A program made the position numbers and the translations under genes. The notes below the pieces were generated by a model that saw nothing but the letters and a program-made list of their open reading frames with translations, had not been told where the DNA came from and did not search any database. From contig NADL03000629.1 in assembly GCA_002205965.3 (NCBI GenBank), positions 1,674,001-1,738,000 on the forward strand: a stretch of DNA of 64,000 nucleotides, read 5' to 3'. Shown one piece after another: positions 1-10,299 of the stretch (the first letter of the stretch is position 1; each line of letters begins with the position of its first letter). This DNA comes from Kappaphycus alvarezii (taxonomy: Eukaryota > Rhodophyta > Florideophyceae > Gigartinales > Solieriaceae).

Positions 1-950
1 AATGATCATCGAGGGAGACTAATGGAACGAAAATAGAGCACAGAACCGAGCTGAGACCGCTAAAAATAGGTAAGAGAACGGTCTTGTGAACGCTGGACCG
101 TTAACGTTACTGGTGAATCTGAGCAAGTTAGCATCACTAAAATGGATACGGAAGGTACTGTTATATCAGAGAAAACAAGCCTGGAGGATTTTATGCTACA
201 TAATATCCCGGTACTCTCTTCATCTTGAACAAAGCGAAATAAGATATTAGCTCCACAGGTACTACTCTCCAGGAAGACGGGAAAAAAGAGGAAACGGTTA
301 AACCGCTGCTTTCGATCTGGGACTGTTAGGCTACGTCGAAAAGTACGACATATTATCAGAGCTCGCTATTCTTCCATCCTGTATGAAATTCGGAAATTTT
401 CTGAGAGGGGATGCTGAGAATATGACGAGGAAGTTGAGGAGAATCTTAAGGGCTGGGAAATCAAGTACTGGAAAAAAACCTTCTACTACATCCGCGGCCA
501 TGGTCGCCACAAGTCTTAATCTTATTCCTACTATGGTAAAAGGGAGATATTTTCAGGAAAAACCGACTCCGCGGCATTGACAAATCTCATACTAGGAGAG
601 ATGGTTGGAAACTGGGCCTCAAGACCCTCCCAAGCACTAGAAGGATAAACGTCGCAGATGGGACCGCGTTTCACTGCTTTTGCATTATCGAGGAAGTGTC
701 AGTATTATTCGACAGGTTGTGGGTGAGTCTGGATTTACGCGGAATGCAGGGCCTTTATTTTGAAATATATAGGATGCCCGACAATCGAGCAATTAGGAAC
801 TTGTATTGATCTGTGGAATTAAATTGTCTCAATCCAAATCGATAGAAAGCAATAAGATTACCTTTCGAATAGGACAATAGCCCACTCTGTGCGAGATAGA
901 GATAGGGAGTGGAACGTTGGCCGTGCTGTTAGCAGGGTTCCAGTTAGTGC
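1..950 (+). mobile_element. Ty3/gypsy gag-protease fossil
   Basis: This is a broken piece of a Ty3/gypsy polyprotein. It is recognised because it matches the start of the A' copy (46586-47470), which follows directly after a gag zinc knuckle, and because it is a diverged relative of 24700-25330. In that relative the peptide PFDKIIGCTTVEQLG resembles the C-terminal part of retroelement aspartyl proteases. It reads in several frames with many breaks and is old. The open piece at 383-580 belongs to it. It stops being recognisable near 950, where GTACAGTA-rich DNA begins. Confidence 0.55.
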
Positions 951-963
951 TTCCCTCAAATAG

Positions 964-971
964 TATAAATA
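964..971 (+). promoter_or_regulatory. TATA-like box
   Basis: TATAAATA lies about 50 bases before a cluster of GTACAGTA repeats. The duplicate at 47486 reads TATACATA, so it is not strictly kept. It could be a leftover LTR promoter or chance. Confidence 0.2.
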
Positions 972-1009
972 GATACTGCATACGCTGGCTGTACAGTAGT
1001 CACTAGTGC

Positions 1010-1130
1010 AATTTGGGACCATTCAGTACAGTACAGTACTTGTGCATACCGCAATACCTGCGTTTACCGCCGTGAGTTGTACAGTAGTTGGACTTACAGT
1101 AAGCACTGTAAAGTGGTACAGTCGATGTCC
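1010..1130. repeat. GTACAGTA-rich cluster
   Basis: Several overlapping copies of ACAGTACAGTACTTG and TGTACAGTAGT-type words occur here. The same cluster is in the A' copy (47530-47650), and a related one opens module M in segment B (30168-30310). Open frames that cross it in both directions are products of the repeat and not genes. Confidence 0.6.
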
Positions 1131-1773
1131 CCATGTGACCGAATTAGTGTCCCTGCTGTACAATGCAACATGTGGTACGTGCGGTGCGATGGTCCGTCCC
1201 AGGGATATATCATGTGCGGGGGCGGGGTTGGTCAGCATTAGTTGTCCGAATATAAGCATAAAAGTAGACCAGGCTGACCTCCGCGAAATACATCCATAAT
1301 AAAGGGTGGCCACGTCCATCACAACAAAGTTAGACAAGTTTTTTTGATCTAACTACCCCAAAACCGAGCTGTAAAACTCGTCGAGGAGAGCGATCTTCAG
1401 ACCCCGCTTCAGGGTGCACTGGAGAAGGTGACCAATTCCACCACACAAAGCATATTGTCTAACCTCATTTGACAAGCTACTGTACAAACTGGTTCACCAA
1501 TCCACTCTTGTTTCTGTTCCTATTTTATCGTATGCACAATACTTTTGGCCAGTTTATCGCATTCGTATTCTCCCGCTACGATGCTGTAATCAGCAGAAGA
1601 AATTGCTAGGAACGTAGAATTGACAGCGCAATAGATAATTCGAACAACACTATGATTCAATCAATCTCGTGTTCTCCTTTGAACGGCAATAATCTCAAGA
1701 AACTCGTGCTACTTACTTAAATCACGAAGAAGACAAAAACTCAACAGAAACCGAAACCGGGAAGTGTTAAGAT

Positions 1774-2295
1774 TCAATAGATAATTGTGTCCATAGCGGC
1801 GTATTGTAAATCATTGTGTATCCTAGCAAAAGGCAGTTTTCCTTCACACTTTGACGGATAAGTTCCACTTGCACAAAAGTTCAAATTCGAGATTGCACTC
1901 ATGATCATCCAGTTCGCATCAATATTCAGGGAAGAAGCATGGAAGAGAAAATGCACTTGTACGGTGTTTTCAACACATTTTCGATTCCAGTATTCGTGAC
2001 CAATCACCGCACTTTTACGTACGGTAGGAGCCGTTCCACAGCACCTTCTTCCTCTGGCACCCCTGCTTGTCTTCTGAAGTAGCTTCCTATTTTGGTTCGT
2101 TTGCGGCGCATCCACATTGTCAGTCACAACCAGTGCCCTCGAAACAGTGGTGCTGGTCCATGTTACCACTGCAGCCATGCCGTTCCAGGCGCCCAACGCC
2201 CCCATGGTAATGCGGCTCGGCTTTTTCCACTGCTTGGTGAAGCTGAACCTCCGGTGCAGCGAGACATATTGACGCCAACTTCCTCGCTCATCCAC
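1774..2295 (-). pseudogene. Unrecognised module-M reading frame 2, copy 1
   Basis: This minus-strand frame of 173 codons begins near DERGSWRQY and has no ATG at that point (GTG). I do not recognise the family. Reasons to treat it as once coding: all four M copies keep the peptides DERGSWRQY, NIDAxWMIM, SNLxFCASGTY and EGKLPF, although the A and B types differ clearly at DNA level. It lies about 130 bases downstream of the PB1 stop of the GATA-like gene on the same strand, so it could be a neighbouring gene or a further exon. The upstream half of the conserved region is in other frames, so this copy is probably broken. Confidence 0.35.
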
Positions 2296-2426
2296 GTAGA
2301 GTCAGTACATTACCATATAGAATTGCTGCACGGAATCAGTGATATCGAGGTACTCTGTACCAGTCCGTGCCACTTGTGAGCGGCGGTGCCCTGGGTTCCC
2401 TTCGTACTGGCTTCGGCTGATGAACG

Positions 2427-3706
2427 TCAGCACTGGACAAGGCCCTCCGAGGTGCGGCGCTGATGGCGGCCAGATTGCATCATGACGGATTCTCCTCGCC
2501 GACTTTGCCGTCCACCAATCATGTCTCTCCTATCCTCCACCCGAAGTGCGATGTGTCGATTGCCAGCAAACTGTACTGTGTCGTGATATTCCGCGACATC
2601 GTCCTCGTTCTCAATCCATGTTTTCTGATTCTCTTCGTCTAGATACGAGATGGCTACGTCCCGCTCGTTCAACCCACGCATCTGAGCAAGCGTTTTTTCA
2701 ATTCAGCGAAGGTCATGCCTCCCACATGCAGTGAGCCGTGGATACTCCGTAGTCTACCTTGACGTCTTTTTCATGTCCCTGGCTAGCTGAGCACTTTGCA
2801 GCATGTGCCATCATAGTGCGTCATGTTACCAGTGACCGTATTTTGCCTACACCCCCCCACGTGTTTAGATTCGGAGGCACTTGGAGTACACCCCGCGCAG
2901 AGACGCCTCGCGTAGCCGGCGCTTTCTCTGCACCATGAAATTGCACGTCAGCTTTGGCTTTCTTGAAGTGGCGGACATGGGATTGCTGTCAGCCTCTGCC
3001 GTCTCGTCAATCCGCACCCTTTTCCCGGTGATCTTGTTGCGGCCCAGAGTCGTCCGCGGGCACAGTTTTCCTGACTCTGCTTCCGCTTCTGCCCACAGGC
3101 CCGGTAACCGGGCGAGCACAACCGATGCCACCGCTTTCTTTTGCCGGGGAGTTGGTTATTCTGACTTTGCTCCACCCCGCCCTTTTCACTACTGAAAAGG
3201 CACCATGTGGCGCTTGGTACAGCACCATTCTCCGCTCGGCGTACCTGCTAAAACAAAGCTTGCACAAAGTCCGTGCTCCGTCTGGACCATCCATCATTGC
3301 TGGCCTGACGCATTCAGCAACTTTGCAGTTTCGAGGCCCACGCTCATGTCCTTTTGCCCACTTGAGACTTTGTTTTTCCAAGTGATGGAAGGTGCAAGTG
3401 TCATCGACGGAGGGTCACGAGCTCCCTGTATTATTTCCACAATCGGCCTCAAGAGATTCCTTCGCTGTCCCGACCCTCCCAAATGGTGGAACCCAACATG
3501 TCTAACAGCAGCGAGCACGTTTGAAAATCACTGAACTTTCTTGGAATGGACATCTTGATACAGCTGCAGCTGATAGTTGCGATATTTGTAGTGACACTGA
3601 CCGCACAACGTGTTCAGACCGTCAGGGCCAGTACTGAATTGCGTCGTGTTAGTGCACGACAGGTTGGGACTTTGCAGCGCTTCACGCAAACAAGGGGAAG
3701 TTTCAT
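2427..3706 (-). pseudogene. Tandem GATA-like zinc finger / PB1 protein, copy 1 (broken)
   Basis: This is the A copy of the gene described in full at 48954-50250. The probable start is the ATG at 3706 (MKLPLVCVKRCKVPTC). The first finger, the second finger and the PB1 domain are all recognisable but lie in different frames because of several one-base indels absent from the A' and B copies, for example around 3400 and 3505. The PB1 half survives as a frame starting MRGLNERDVAISYLDEEN and ending at the stop at 2427. It is the most decayed of the four copies and most likely a dead gene. A promoter-like element lies about 160 bases upstream. Confidence 0.7.
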
Positions 3707-3861
3707 GCCCGTGCCGTCTTGCAAAGGCTGCTCCCGATGAGGCTGAAGTTCCTTCGGACAGGAAATGTGTCGCGAGAGGAGAACGACACTGCGTTGCAAA
3801 CAGTTCTGTTCCCAGAAGTACCCACTCTGTCGCGGGTTGATTGGTGCAACGCAGTCGACAT

Positions 3862-3873
3862 GGTATAAATACC
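3862..3873. promoter_or_regulatory. Near-palindromic TATA-like element
   Basis: GGTATAAATACC reads TATAAATA on the plus strand and TATTTATA on the minus strand. It lies about 160 bases upstream of the minus-strand ATG of the GATA-like gene. The element is identical in all four copies (also 32841, 50414, 58270), so it is a candidate core promoter, possibly bidirectional. This is inference from position and conservation only. Confidence 0.4.
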
Positions 3874-3930
3874 TATCGATCAGGGGGCACTGATGCGCGA
3901 TTCTGCGGCGCTGCAATTTGAATGCTTGTA

Positions 3931-3979
3931 CCGCGCTCAGCCGCGCTGAACCGCGCTGAACCCCCTGAACGGCCGTGAA
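3931..3979. repeat. Decamer array CCGCGCTGAA, about 5 units
   Basis: Five imperfect 10-base units based on CCGCGCTGAA lie about 60 bases beyond the TATA-like element, on the upstream side of the GATA-like gene. Copies in the other modules have 5 to 6 units. It could be a binding-site array or a simple minisatellite. Confidence 0.6.
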
Positions 3980-4068
3980 AAGTTCGGAATTTTGTGTAAC
4001 TTGTATTTGCAATACCGGGAAATGCAAAGTTGGAATTCATTGGCAAAAGGATATGATACCGTTACGAC

Positions 4069-4084
4069 CGTACAGTACTGTACG
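4069..4084. repeat. 16-bp perfect palindrome
   Basis: CGTACAGTACTGTACG is its own reverse complement. It is kept at 50627-50642 but missing at the matching place in segment B, where the sequence reads only CCGTACGACG. Confidence 0.8.
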
Positions 4085-4211
4085 ACGCATTTTACTGTAC
4101 TGTTGCAAAGTTCGAATTAAACAAAAAATCTTTCTTTCTCTCTCGAATTAAAGATGTGACTTTACCGTCGGTGGATAAACGCTTGAGTTTCAAGCAACGG
4201 CTGCTGTACTG

Positions 4212-4238
4212 TACAGTGCTGTACAGTACAGCACTGTA
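4212..4238. repeat. 27-bp inverted repeat
   Basis: Two 13-base arms, TACAGTGCTGTAC and GTACAGCACTGTA, surround a single A. It is kept exactly at 50770-50796. It could form a hairpin or a cruciform, or be a protein-binding site. Confidence 0.8.
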
Positions 4239-4380
4239 TCATAACTTGCCTTGATTCCGCTTTTTTTTAATTCGCTCATTTTGGGTTACAACCCAGTACA
4301 GTACAGAACGCCATGAAAAGGACGAACGGTTGTTGAGGGCTATTCGGGGCTACTGGATGCTACTTCCCGTCGCTGTTTTC

Positions 4381-4667
4381 GCCGCACTAGCGTAAAATGC
4401 GGTTCTGTATGTTCTGCTGTACACAATTGCATCTAAAGAAAAAAACTTACTGTACAACAGTGTGTACTGTAATGTCGCACTGTGGCACTGTACAGCAGAA
4501 GCTCTAAGTCTTACCGTTGGGGGGGTGGGTATTTTAATATTTGCAAAGTAGGATTGTTTTCCGAGGGGAGGCCCGATGTTCCATTAGGGGTTAAGCCGAG
4601 TGCGTGTAAGCTTATACATTAAGACATTACAGTAACGTTACAGTAACGTTACTTCGTGTGCTGTAAT
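4381..4667. other. A-type spacer, no gene
   Basis: This stretch interrupts the M homology in the A type. It holds more TGTAC-rich words (4430-4500) and a doubled CAGTAACGTTA at about 4630-4650. I see no coding signal. In segment B the matching place holds 3.8 kb of other sequence, including a copia fossil. Confidence 0.5.
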
Positions 4668-4913
4668 GTGCAGTGTTGTCACTTCTGCATGCGCATCTAG
4701 AAAGAGAATCTTTTTACTCTTTTAACTTATCTTGAGTGTACACCGACTGACCGACTATTCAGGCAATTTTCATATACTGTACTTTACTGTACAGAACCTG
4801 TACTGCACAGTGCTGTGTATGGTATTTCGACTAATTTCGGGGTGAACCCAACCGAATTACAAGAACTCACCTTACAGCTAGGAGCTAACCGCATGTATCG
4901 CAGCATGTCAGCG
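4668..4913. repeat. Module M tail, copy 1
   Basis: About 245 bases from GTGCAGTGTTGTCACTTCTGC to GCATGTCAGCG match 37300-37528 in segment B. This shows that A and B types share sequence on both sides of an interval that differs between them. The start of the gypsy pol frame (4815) overlaps this block. Confidence 0.7.
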
Positions 4914-7900
4914 TTGATAGCAAACTTCAACCCGTACCCCGTAACCCTTATGAGATCGCATGTGGTCACGCAGGCTTTTCCTCATCCGACCATCGCAGTT
5001 CCAAGTCGTCTGACGTTAGGGGAGGTACTTGGTATTACGGAAGTTGCTGCTCCAGTTGAGAAGTCTGTATTGCCGAAAGTCTCGGACGCCTCGTTATCGG
5101 AACCGCCTACCGGTAAAAAGAAGAAGGACGATGTGCCCACAGTCAACGACCTGGATTGGAGTCCCATTCCCCAGCCACTGGCTGATACGTTCAAGACCTT
5201 GCTGAAAAAGTATTTCAGTATGTGGATGGCTCTCTAGGTAGATTGAAACCGTGGAACATCACATCGAGTTGGTATCTGGGACCCGAAAGATCGTGCAAGC
5301 ACCCTATCGTGCAGGTCCGAAAGCAAGAGAAATTGAAGCCGAGAAAGTGCAGCGGATGTTGGAAGCTGGGGTAATAGAACCCGCCATATCAGCTTGAGTC
5401 GCACTAGTGATGCGAATCCCGAAGCCTGATTGTTCCATTATCTTCTGTGATGATTTCAGGAGGCTTAACGTGGTAACTGCCAAGGACACGTACCCTTTGC
5501 CCAGAATGGACGAATTCATTGACTCTCTACGCAACGCCTGAGTCTTTTCCGCCCTGGATTGCAACTCCGGGTACTGTCATGGAAAGGTTGCAGAGAAAGC
5601 GAAGGAAAATACCGCTTTCGTGTGTCTCGTTTGTCTGTACCGGTATAAGCGAATGCCCTTCGGCTTATAAAATGCACCGGCGACGTTCCAGAACACCCTG
5701 GATATCCTTCTCTCTTCGGTTCTTTGGTTTTCGTGCTTCGTGTACCTGCGTGACGTCATCATATTCTCAAAGAATATGGAGGAACATATCGAATATGTCG
5801 ATGAAGTGTTTATCGTACTGCTTAAAGAAGGCGTTTCTCTCAAGTTCAAGAAGTGTGACTTCGCGTCCGATAAGGTCAAGTACCTCGGACACATCATCAA
5901 GCACGGCTGCCTTGGGATCAACGCAACCCGTCTCACTGCTCGGCAGAAGGCACAAAACACGAAGATTCTGACAGAGCTACGGAGTTTCCTTGGATTCCGC
6001 AATGTGTACCGCCGCTTTATCAAGGACTACTCGCGAGTCGCGAGTCCGTTGAATAAATTGTTCTGTAAGGAAATACTTACTAGGCTTGCTTCCTTCGGAC
6101 CCGGGGAAGATAAGGCCTTCCGATCTTTCCTTGATGTTATTCTTTCCCCACCTGTGTTGGCACTGCCAAAGGCGGGACTCCCGTGCTCTATCAATGCGTG
6201 CGCGAGCTAATACTAAGTTGGTGTAGCTCTGTTCCAGACGTACCCAGACGGATAACAGAAACCCATTGGGTTCTTTTCAAGGAACACTCAAAGTTCCCGA
6301 AAGTCGGTATCCGGTAAATGAACAGGAGTACATTGCGTTGGTCTGGACCCTCACGACCCTCAGACTGTACCTTCAGGGCGAACGTTTCACCATCTATACG
6401 AATCATTACTCCTTGAGATGGTTGATAAACGTCTCTGACCCTTCCGGTGCAGTCATGCGTTTGAAGTTACGCCTTTCGGAGTTCGCTTTTGACGTTGTAT
6501 AAAAGAAGGGCAAGGCCAATACTCCAGCCAATGACTTGGCGCGTCTGCGTACCCTTGGGGAAACAGTCAGCGACTTTGAAGAAGTACCATGCTTCCTCGC
6601 AGAGGGGACCTCCGCTCTTGAGAAGGGGGAGGCGTTGGACGCTTTTGCTCTCGACTCTTTCGATGCAGTCTACAATTTCGATACAGTCCTGGATCTACAA
6701 AGCAGTGACACTGCCTGAGTTCGAGTGTGTATCTCCGGAGGAGTTAGCACGGGAACAGTACTCAGATGAATTTTGTCAAAGGATACGTGCGAGGTTGAAC
6801 GCTGGACACCAAATTCCCTTCACCATGGATGCCAGAGGGTACGAAGTTTACTTTTGCCGCCTGGCGGCCGAGTCGGTACAGATCGTCATACCCTCTCCCT
6901 TCAACAACGGGCGTTACACTTGAGCCACCACTCAAAAGTTGGTGCACACCCAGGGGATCGATGACTGTACACGTCCTTGAGGCGTTCGTACTACTGCCCA
7001 TCCATGGCTATAGACTGCTACGCTGTAGCCCGTACATGTGTGAAGTGTGCCAAGAACCGGGTGAAGCTGCGGAAGAATGTGAAGGAACTCAAGTTGTTCA
7101 CGCTGAAGGCCCCGCTCCAGTAAATCTCGATTGATATATTGGGGAAATTGATCAGGACCAAACGCGGAAACCGCTTCCTGTTAGTGATAACGGATCGTTA
7201 TTCCAAAATTTTCCGAACTGTTCCCCTGAAGAACATAATTGTTTCCGTCGTAGCCGAAGCGTTTTGTACCCATCGGATATTTGTGTATAACCTCCGGTGA
7301 ACCTGTTATCCGATAATGGAAGTCAGTTATTCATGAGTGTGTGCCACATCCTTGGGATCAAGAACGTGTTCACAACAACCTACCACCAGCAGACCAAATG
7401 GTCAGGTGGATCGGTTTTACCGCACGATACTGGCAGCGTGACACCACTTTGTGGGTGACCACCCCAAGGATTGGGACTTGTTCCATGATGCACTTACGTT
7501 TGCGTATAACACCCAAGTCCACCGGACAACGAACCTTGCCCCTTTTGAATTAGTTCTCTCACGTGTGCCTACGTCCCTTGCGTTACGGACACAGCCCATG
7601 CTGGAGGAATCGCCATCGGCCAATCAGTACAACCTTCGGTGGAGGTCCTGGCTCCAAGGTCTGGTGTCGACGGCCCAACAGTCCATCGACAAGGAGCAAG
7701 CACGGTACAAGGGAAACTTTGATGCTCCATTACGTAAGCAGGCGTACGATATCCCCGTGGGGGCATACGTATTCTTGAGAAAGGAGAAGGGATCATCGAA
7801 AGGGAAACAACATAAGTTGTCACCCATTGCGATGGGACCCGATCGCGAAACCGAGGTACACGAAGACAATGTCGTAGTAGAAGATGGAGACGCGTGTGAG

Positions 7901-9052
7901 AGAGTCTCGAAGGACCGGGTGTAGTTATCGCCGAACCCGCTTGAGTATAGGAGTCGGGCACTGCAAGCTCCACTGGAGAATGCAGGTGCCCGTGACGAGG
8001 TCGCGCGCGCCTCGGACGAAGAGGCGTTGATGTCACAGGGAGTAGTTGCACGTCTTACGCCTGCGGGTATACCCATAACAAGTTCGTTGTCCAAAGATTT
8101 TTTGAATCTACCAACGGAAGAGTCGCCACTGGCGAAAACAAAGACACGGAAAATGGTAGTACCCAGGAATGTGTCGCCCAGCGCGGGAAAGAGTGGGATT
8201 CAGCAACGGGAACCACCCACGAAACGCTGCCCTCGCTGAAAGCTTACGAAAAAGGAGCTCCGTCGGGATTATGTCCACCACCTACTCCCGCGTGAGACAA
8301 TAACACGCAGCGAGCGCAGCCGCTGCCCGGAGATACCCCAATGCGGGGAGATGCCCGCCTGAGAAGGGGACACGTCTCCTCAGGAGATGGGACTAAATTG
8401 TCCGAAAGAGTGGAGATGAACGTTCTGAAAAGTTGGCCCCAGTGCTTACAGAAATACGGGATGGAGACGGCCCAGTGGGCAAGTTTCCCCAACAGGTACA
8501 AGCCGAACGGATGGAAGAGTCTGAGCATGTCTGGACGGCGTAAAGGAAGCCCATGGGTGACCAGATTCTCCGTCCGCAACGCGGAGACGCCGACCCCGCC
8601 TTGAATATAGCGAAAGTGATGAGGATGACGACAGGAGCGAAGATGACCCGGCCCGATCAGGTGGGAAATTATTCTGTGAGCAACGAGCCCCTAAAGGCCC
8701 CCGAAACTGTCAAAACTCATCGAATCAGCCCAGTGGCGAGCGACTCGGAGCGGGACTACGTCATCGAGAACACCCTGAAGCATGGCCGTGCGGAGGACAA
8801 TGAGTTGCTCCTCCGCGTCAACTAGACGGGCTACCCGCAAGAAGAGACGACCTGGGAACCGATAATGGCTTTTCAAGAAGCAAGGTGTTGCAGTATTTCA
8901 AGCGGCGGGAACTTTCCGTGCCGCCGGATGTTAATGTCGCGCAAAAGGGTAAGGACAGGGTTACGGTGCAGAAGTGCGTAGTTTGCACCAAGCAAGGGGC
9001 TATGGAAACCGCCGAAGCTTCAGAAGGGGTATGGCCCATCCATGACAGTTAA
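4815..9052 (+). mobile_element. Ty3/gypsy pol fossil with C-terminal chromodomain
   Basis: This broken pol region holds, in order: a lead-in segment (4815-5237); reverse transcriptase (about 5240-5970, with YLGHIIKHGCLGI and the active-site neighbourhood DVIIFSKNMEEHIE); RNase H (about 6200-6550, ERFTIYTNHYSLRWLINVSD); the integrase zinc-binding part (about 6900-7130); the integrase core (about 7130-7560, DALTFAYNTQVHRTTNLAPF); an integrase tail; and a chromodomain near 8754-8900 (DYVIENTLKHGRAEDNELL, then TGYPQEETTWEP). The chromodomain marks it as chromovirus-like; in that group it is thought to guide integration to modified histones. The frame ends near 9052. It has many breaks and cannot be active. 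A second copy is at 51372-54555. I could not define its LTRs. Confidence 0.85.
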
Positions 9053-10290
9053 CCAAGCGGGCTCCGTTTACTGGGTGACTTTGACCCTGCTGTGGCCCTC
9101 CCCGACGCTCGGCGATTCGCCCGCGCTGTCATGGGATCGTATCCTGGTTCATAGGACAGTAACATGGTTTTGTGTTTATTACGTTTAATGAACCTCCGCT
9201 CTTTTGGGGAAGCCGTGGTTGTGGGGGATGCCGTTGGCGAAAGGCCAGTGCGTCTCGTATTCAGAAATATGGGGATGTTGGACGAGGCCTTGCCGCGGGA
9301 GTTGGTGTCGCCATAGCGTTGTCGGTGTACACGGGTCTAAGTACAGATGCCTTAGTTTTGGATAGGACCCTACCGGCCGATCCCTATCGCGGTCCGCCTC
9401 AAGTATCACCACTTCTCCTTCGCCTTTTGTTCTCCACCAGGTCAATCTGGACATGTTGTAAGACCCCCTTCACGGATCGATGAAGTTCGTGTCAGAACAG
9501 TGCACCCCATCACTCCTTGTAAAGTAAGGCCTCTGACACGCCCAATGGGCAATGAAAGCTTCAGAAGGGGAATGCGAACATCCCATGGGCTCTGCGCCCG
9601 TCCGCTTTGCCGTTTTGCATGGTATACTCCGCTCAAAACGTGAGCTCCCCGTGCCACGCTGTTCACCTGTGACTGTTTTGGTCACCCTGTTCTCAGGACC
9701 GCCCTTGCCTCGTCCCTTTTCGATACGCCGAGCCCCTCCTCGGTCTCGGTCGTTTTTAACTTTTTATCATTTGGCTTCTGACAATCGCTTTGTGCACTAA
9801 CTGCACTACACTACACCAGTGGTGCAGACAGCTGAATACCCAGTGGGTGATGACAATACGGTTTGAAATTAGCTCACATTTCTTACTTTCCTGGTCGCTG
9901 GATACCCACCATAACCTTTCCTTAGACAACCACTCCTCAACATCCGTAACGCCCTTACTTATCACTATTCCTAACTCCCTTACTACAGTAACACCATTTT
10001 CCCTTCACTGCTACAGTTCGCCGGGCACCGTATATCCTGGATGCCCTTCACGATGGGCGTCGCCCAAGCGCTGCGCGTACGCCACCATAGTGCGATAGAT
10101 ACCAACAACAGCAGAAACCAAAGACAGATCCTGCGTTCCAGCGACGCTTGCCACGAAGTGATGAATCATGTGCCGAGCTCCTTTTGAGAATAAGTTACGG
10201 CGCGTCGAAGGAAGACGGGGATCCCGTAAGTAAAACAGAAGGGATACAGTTTCCCCGTCTCGTAGCTGCCGTCGCGCTTCGCCCAAAATC
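9053..10290. other. No supported gene; possible LTR or 3' flank
   Basis: GC-rich sequence follows the end of the chromodomain-bearing pol, then a more AT-rich part from about 9740. It could contain the element's 3' LTR, but I found no matching second LTR in the window. Open frames on both strands (for example 9172-9483 plus and 9185-9454 minus) overlap each other and carry no motif I recognise. Confidence 0.35.
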
Positions 10291-10299
10291 GTTCGCGCA

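Larger units (their letters stand above)
1074..4380. repeat. Module M, copy 1
   Basis: This is a 3.3 kb unit shared by segments A and B but set in different flanking DNA. Homology with segment B starts at GTTGTACAGTAGTTGG and ends at GCTGTTTTC, then resumes at 4668 after unrelated sequence. The unit holds the minus-strand GATA-like/PB1 gene, a second minus-strand reading frame, a decamer array and palindromes. By eye A and B types differ by roughly 15-20% over most of it but are nearly identical over about 3375-3880. I see no convincing terminal inverted repeats or target-site duplication. Confidence 0.75.
1..7991. repeat. Segmental duplication copy A
   Basis: This segment matches 46586-54555 in direct orientation, from the first base of the window up to the shared stretch ending in GGTGCCC. 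The true left end lies outside the window. By eye the two copies agree at about 99% with scattered one-base indels up to about 5140, then differ by several per cent to the right end. Here the sequence continues smoothly past 7991 into the rest of a gypsy pol, whereas the other copy jumps to the start of segment B. Confidence 0.9.

Noticed and set aside
1006-1337. Overlapping open frames of about 100 codons on both strands
   Set aside because: They cross the GTACAGTA-rich cluster, overlap each other and show no domain; the repeat lacks stops by composition.
3205-3534. Plus-strand frames opposite the GATA-like gene (also 31994-32386, 32582-32899, 49394-49870, 58011-58358)
   Set aside because: They mirror the minus-strand gene, whose fingers and PB1 domain give a far better explanation of the conservation.
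1000-4920. Module M as a DNA transposon with terminal inverted repeats
   Set aside because: GTACAGTA words near both ends look inverted, but they occur throughout the module, and no target-site duplication was visible.
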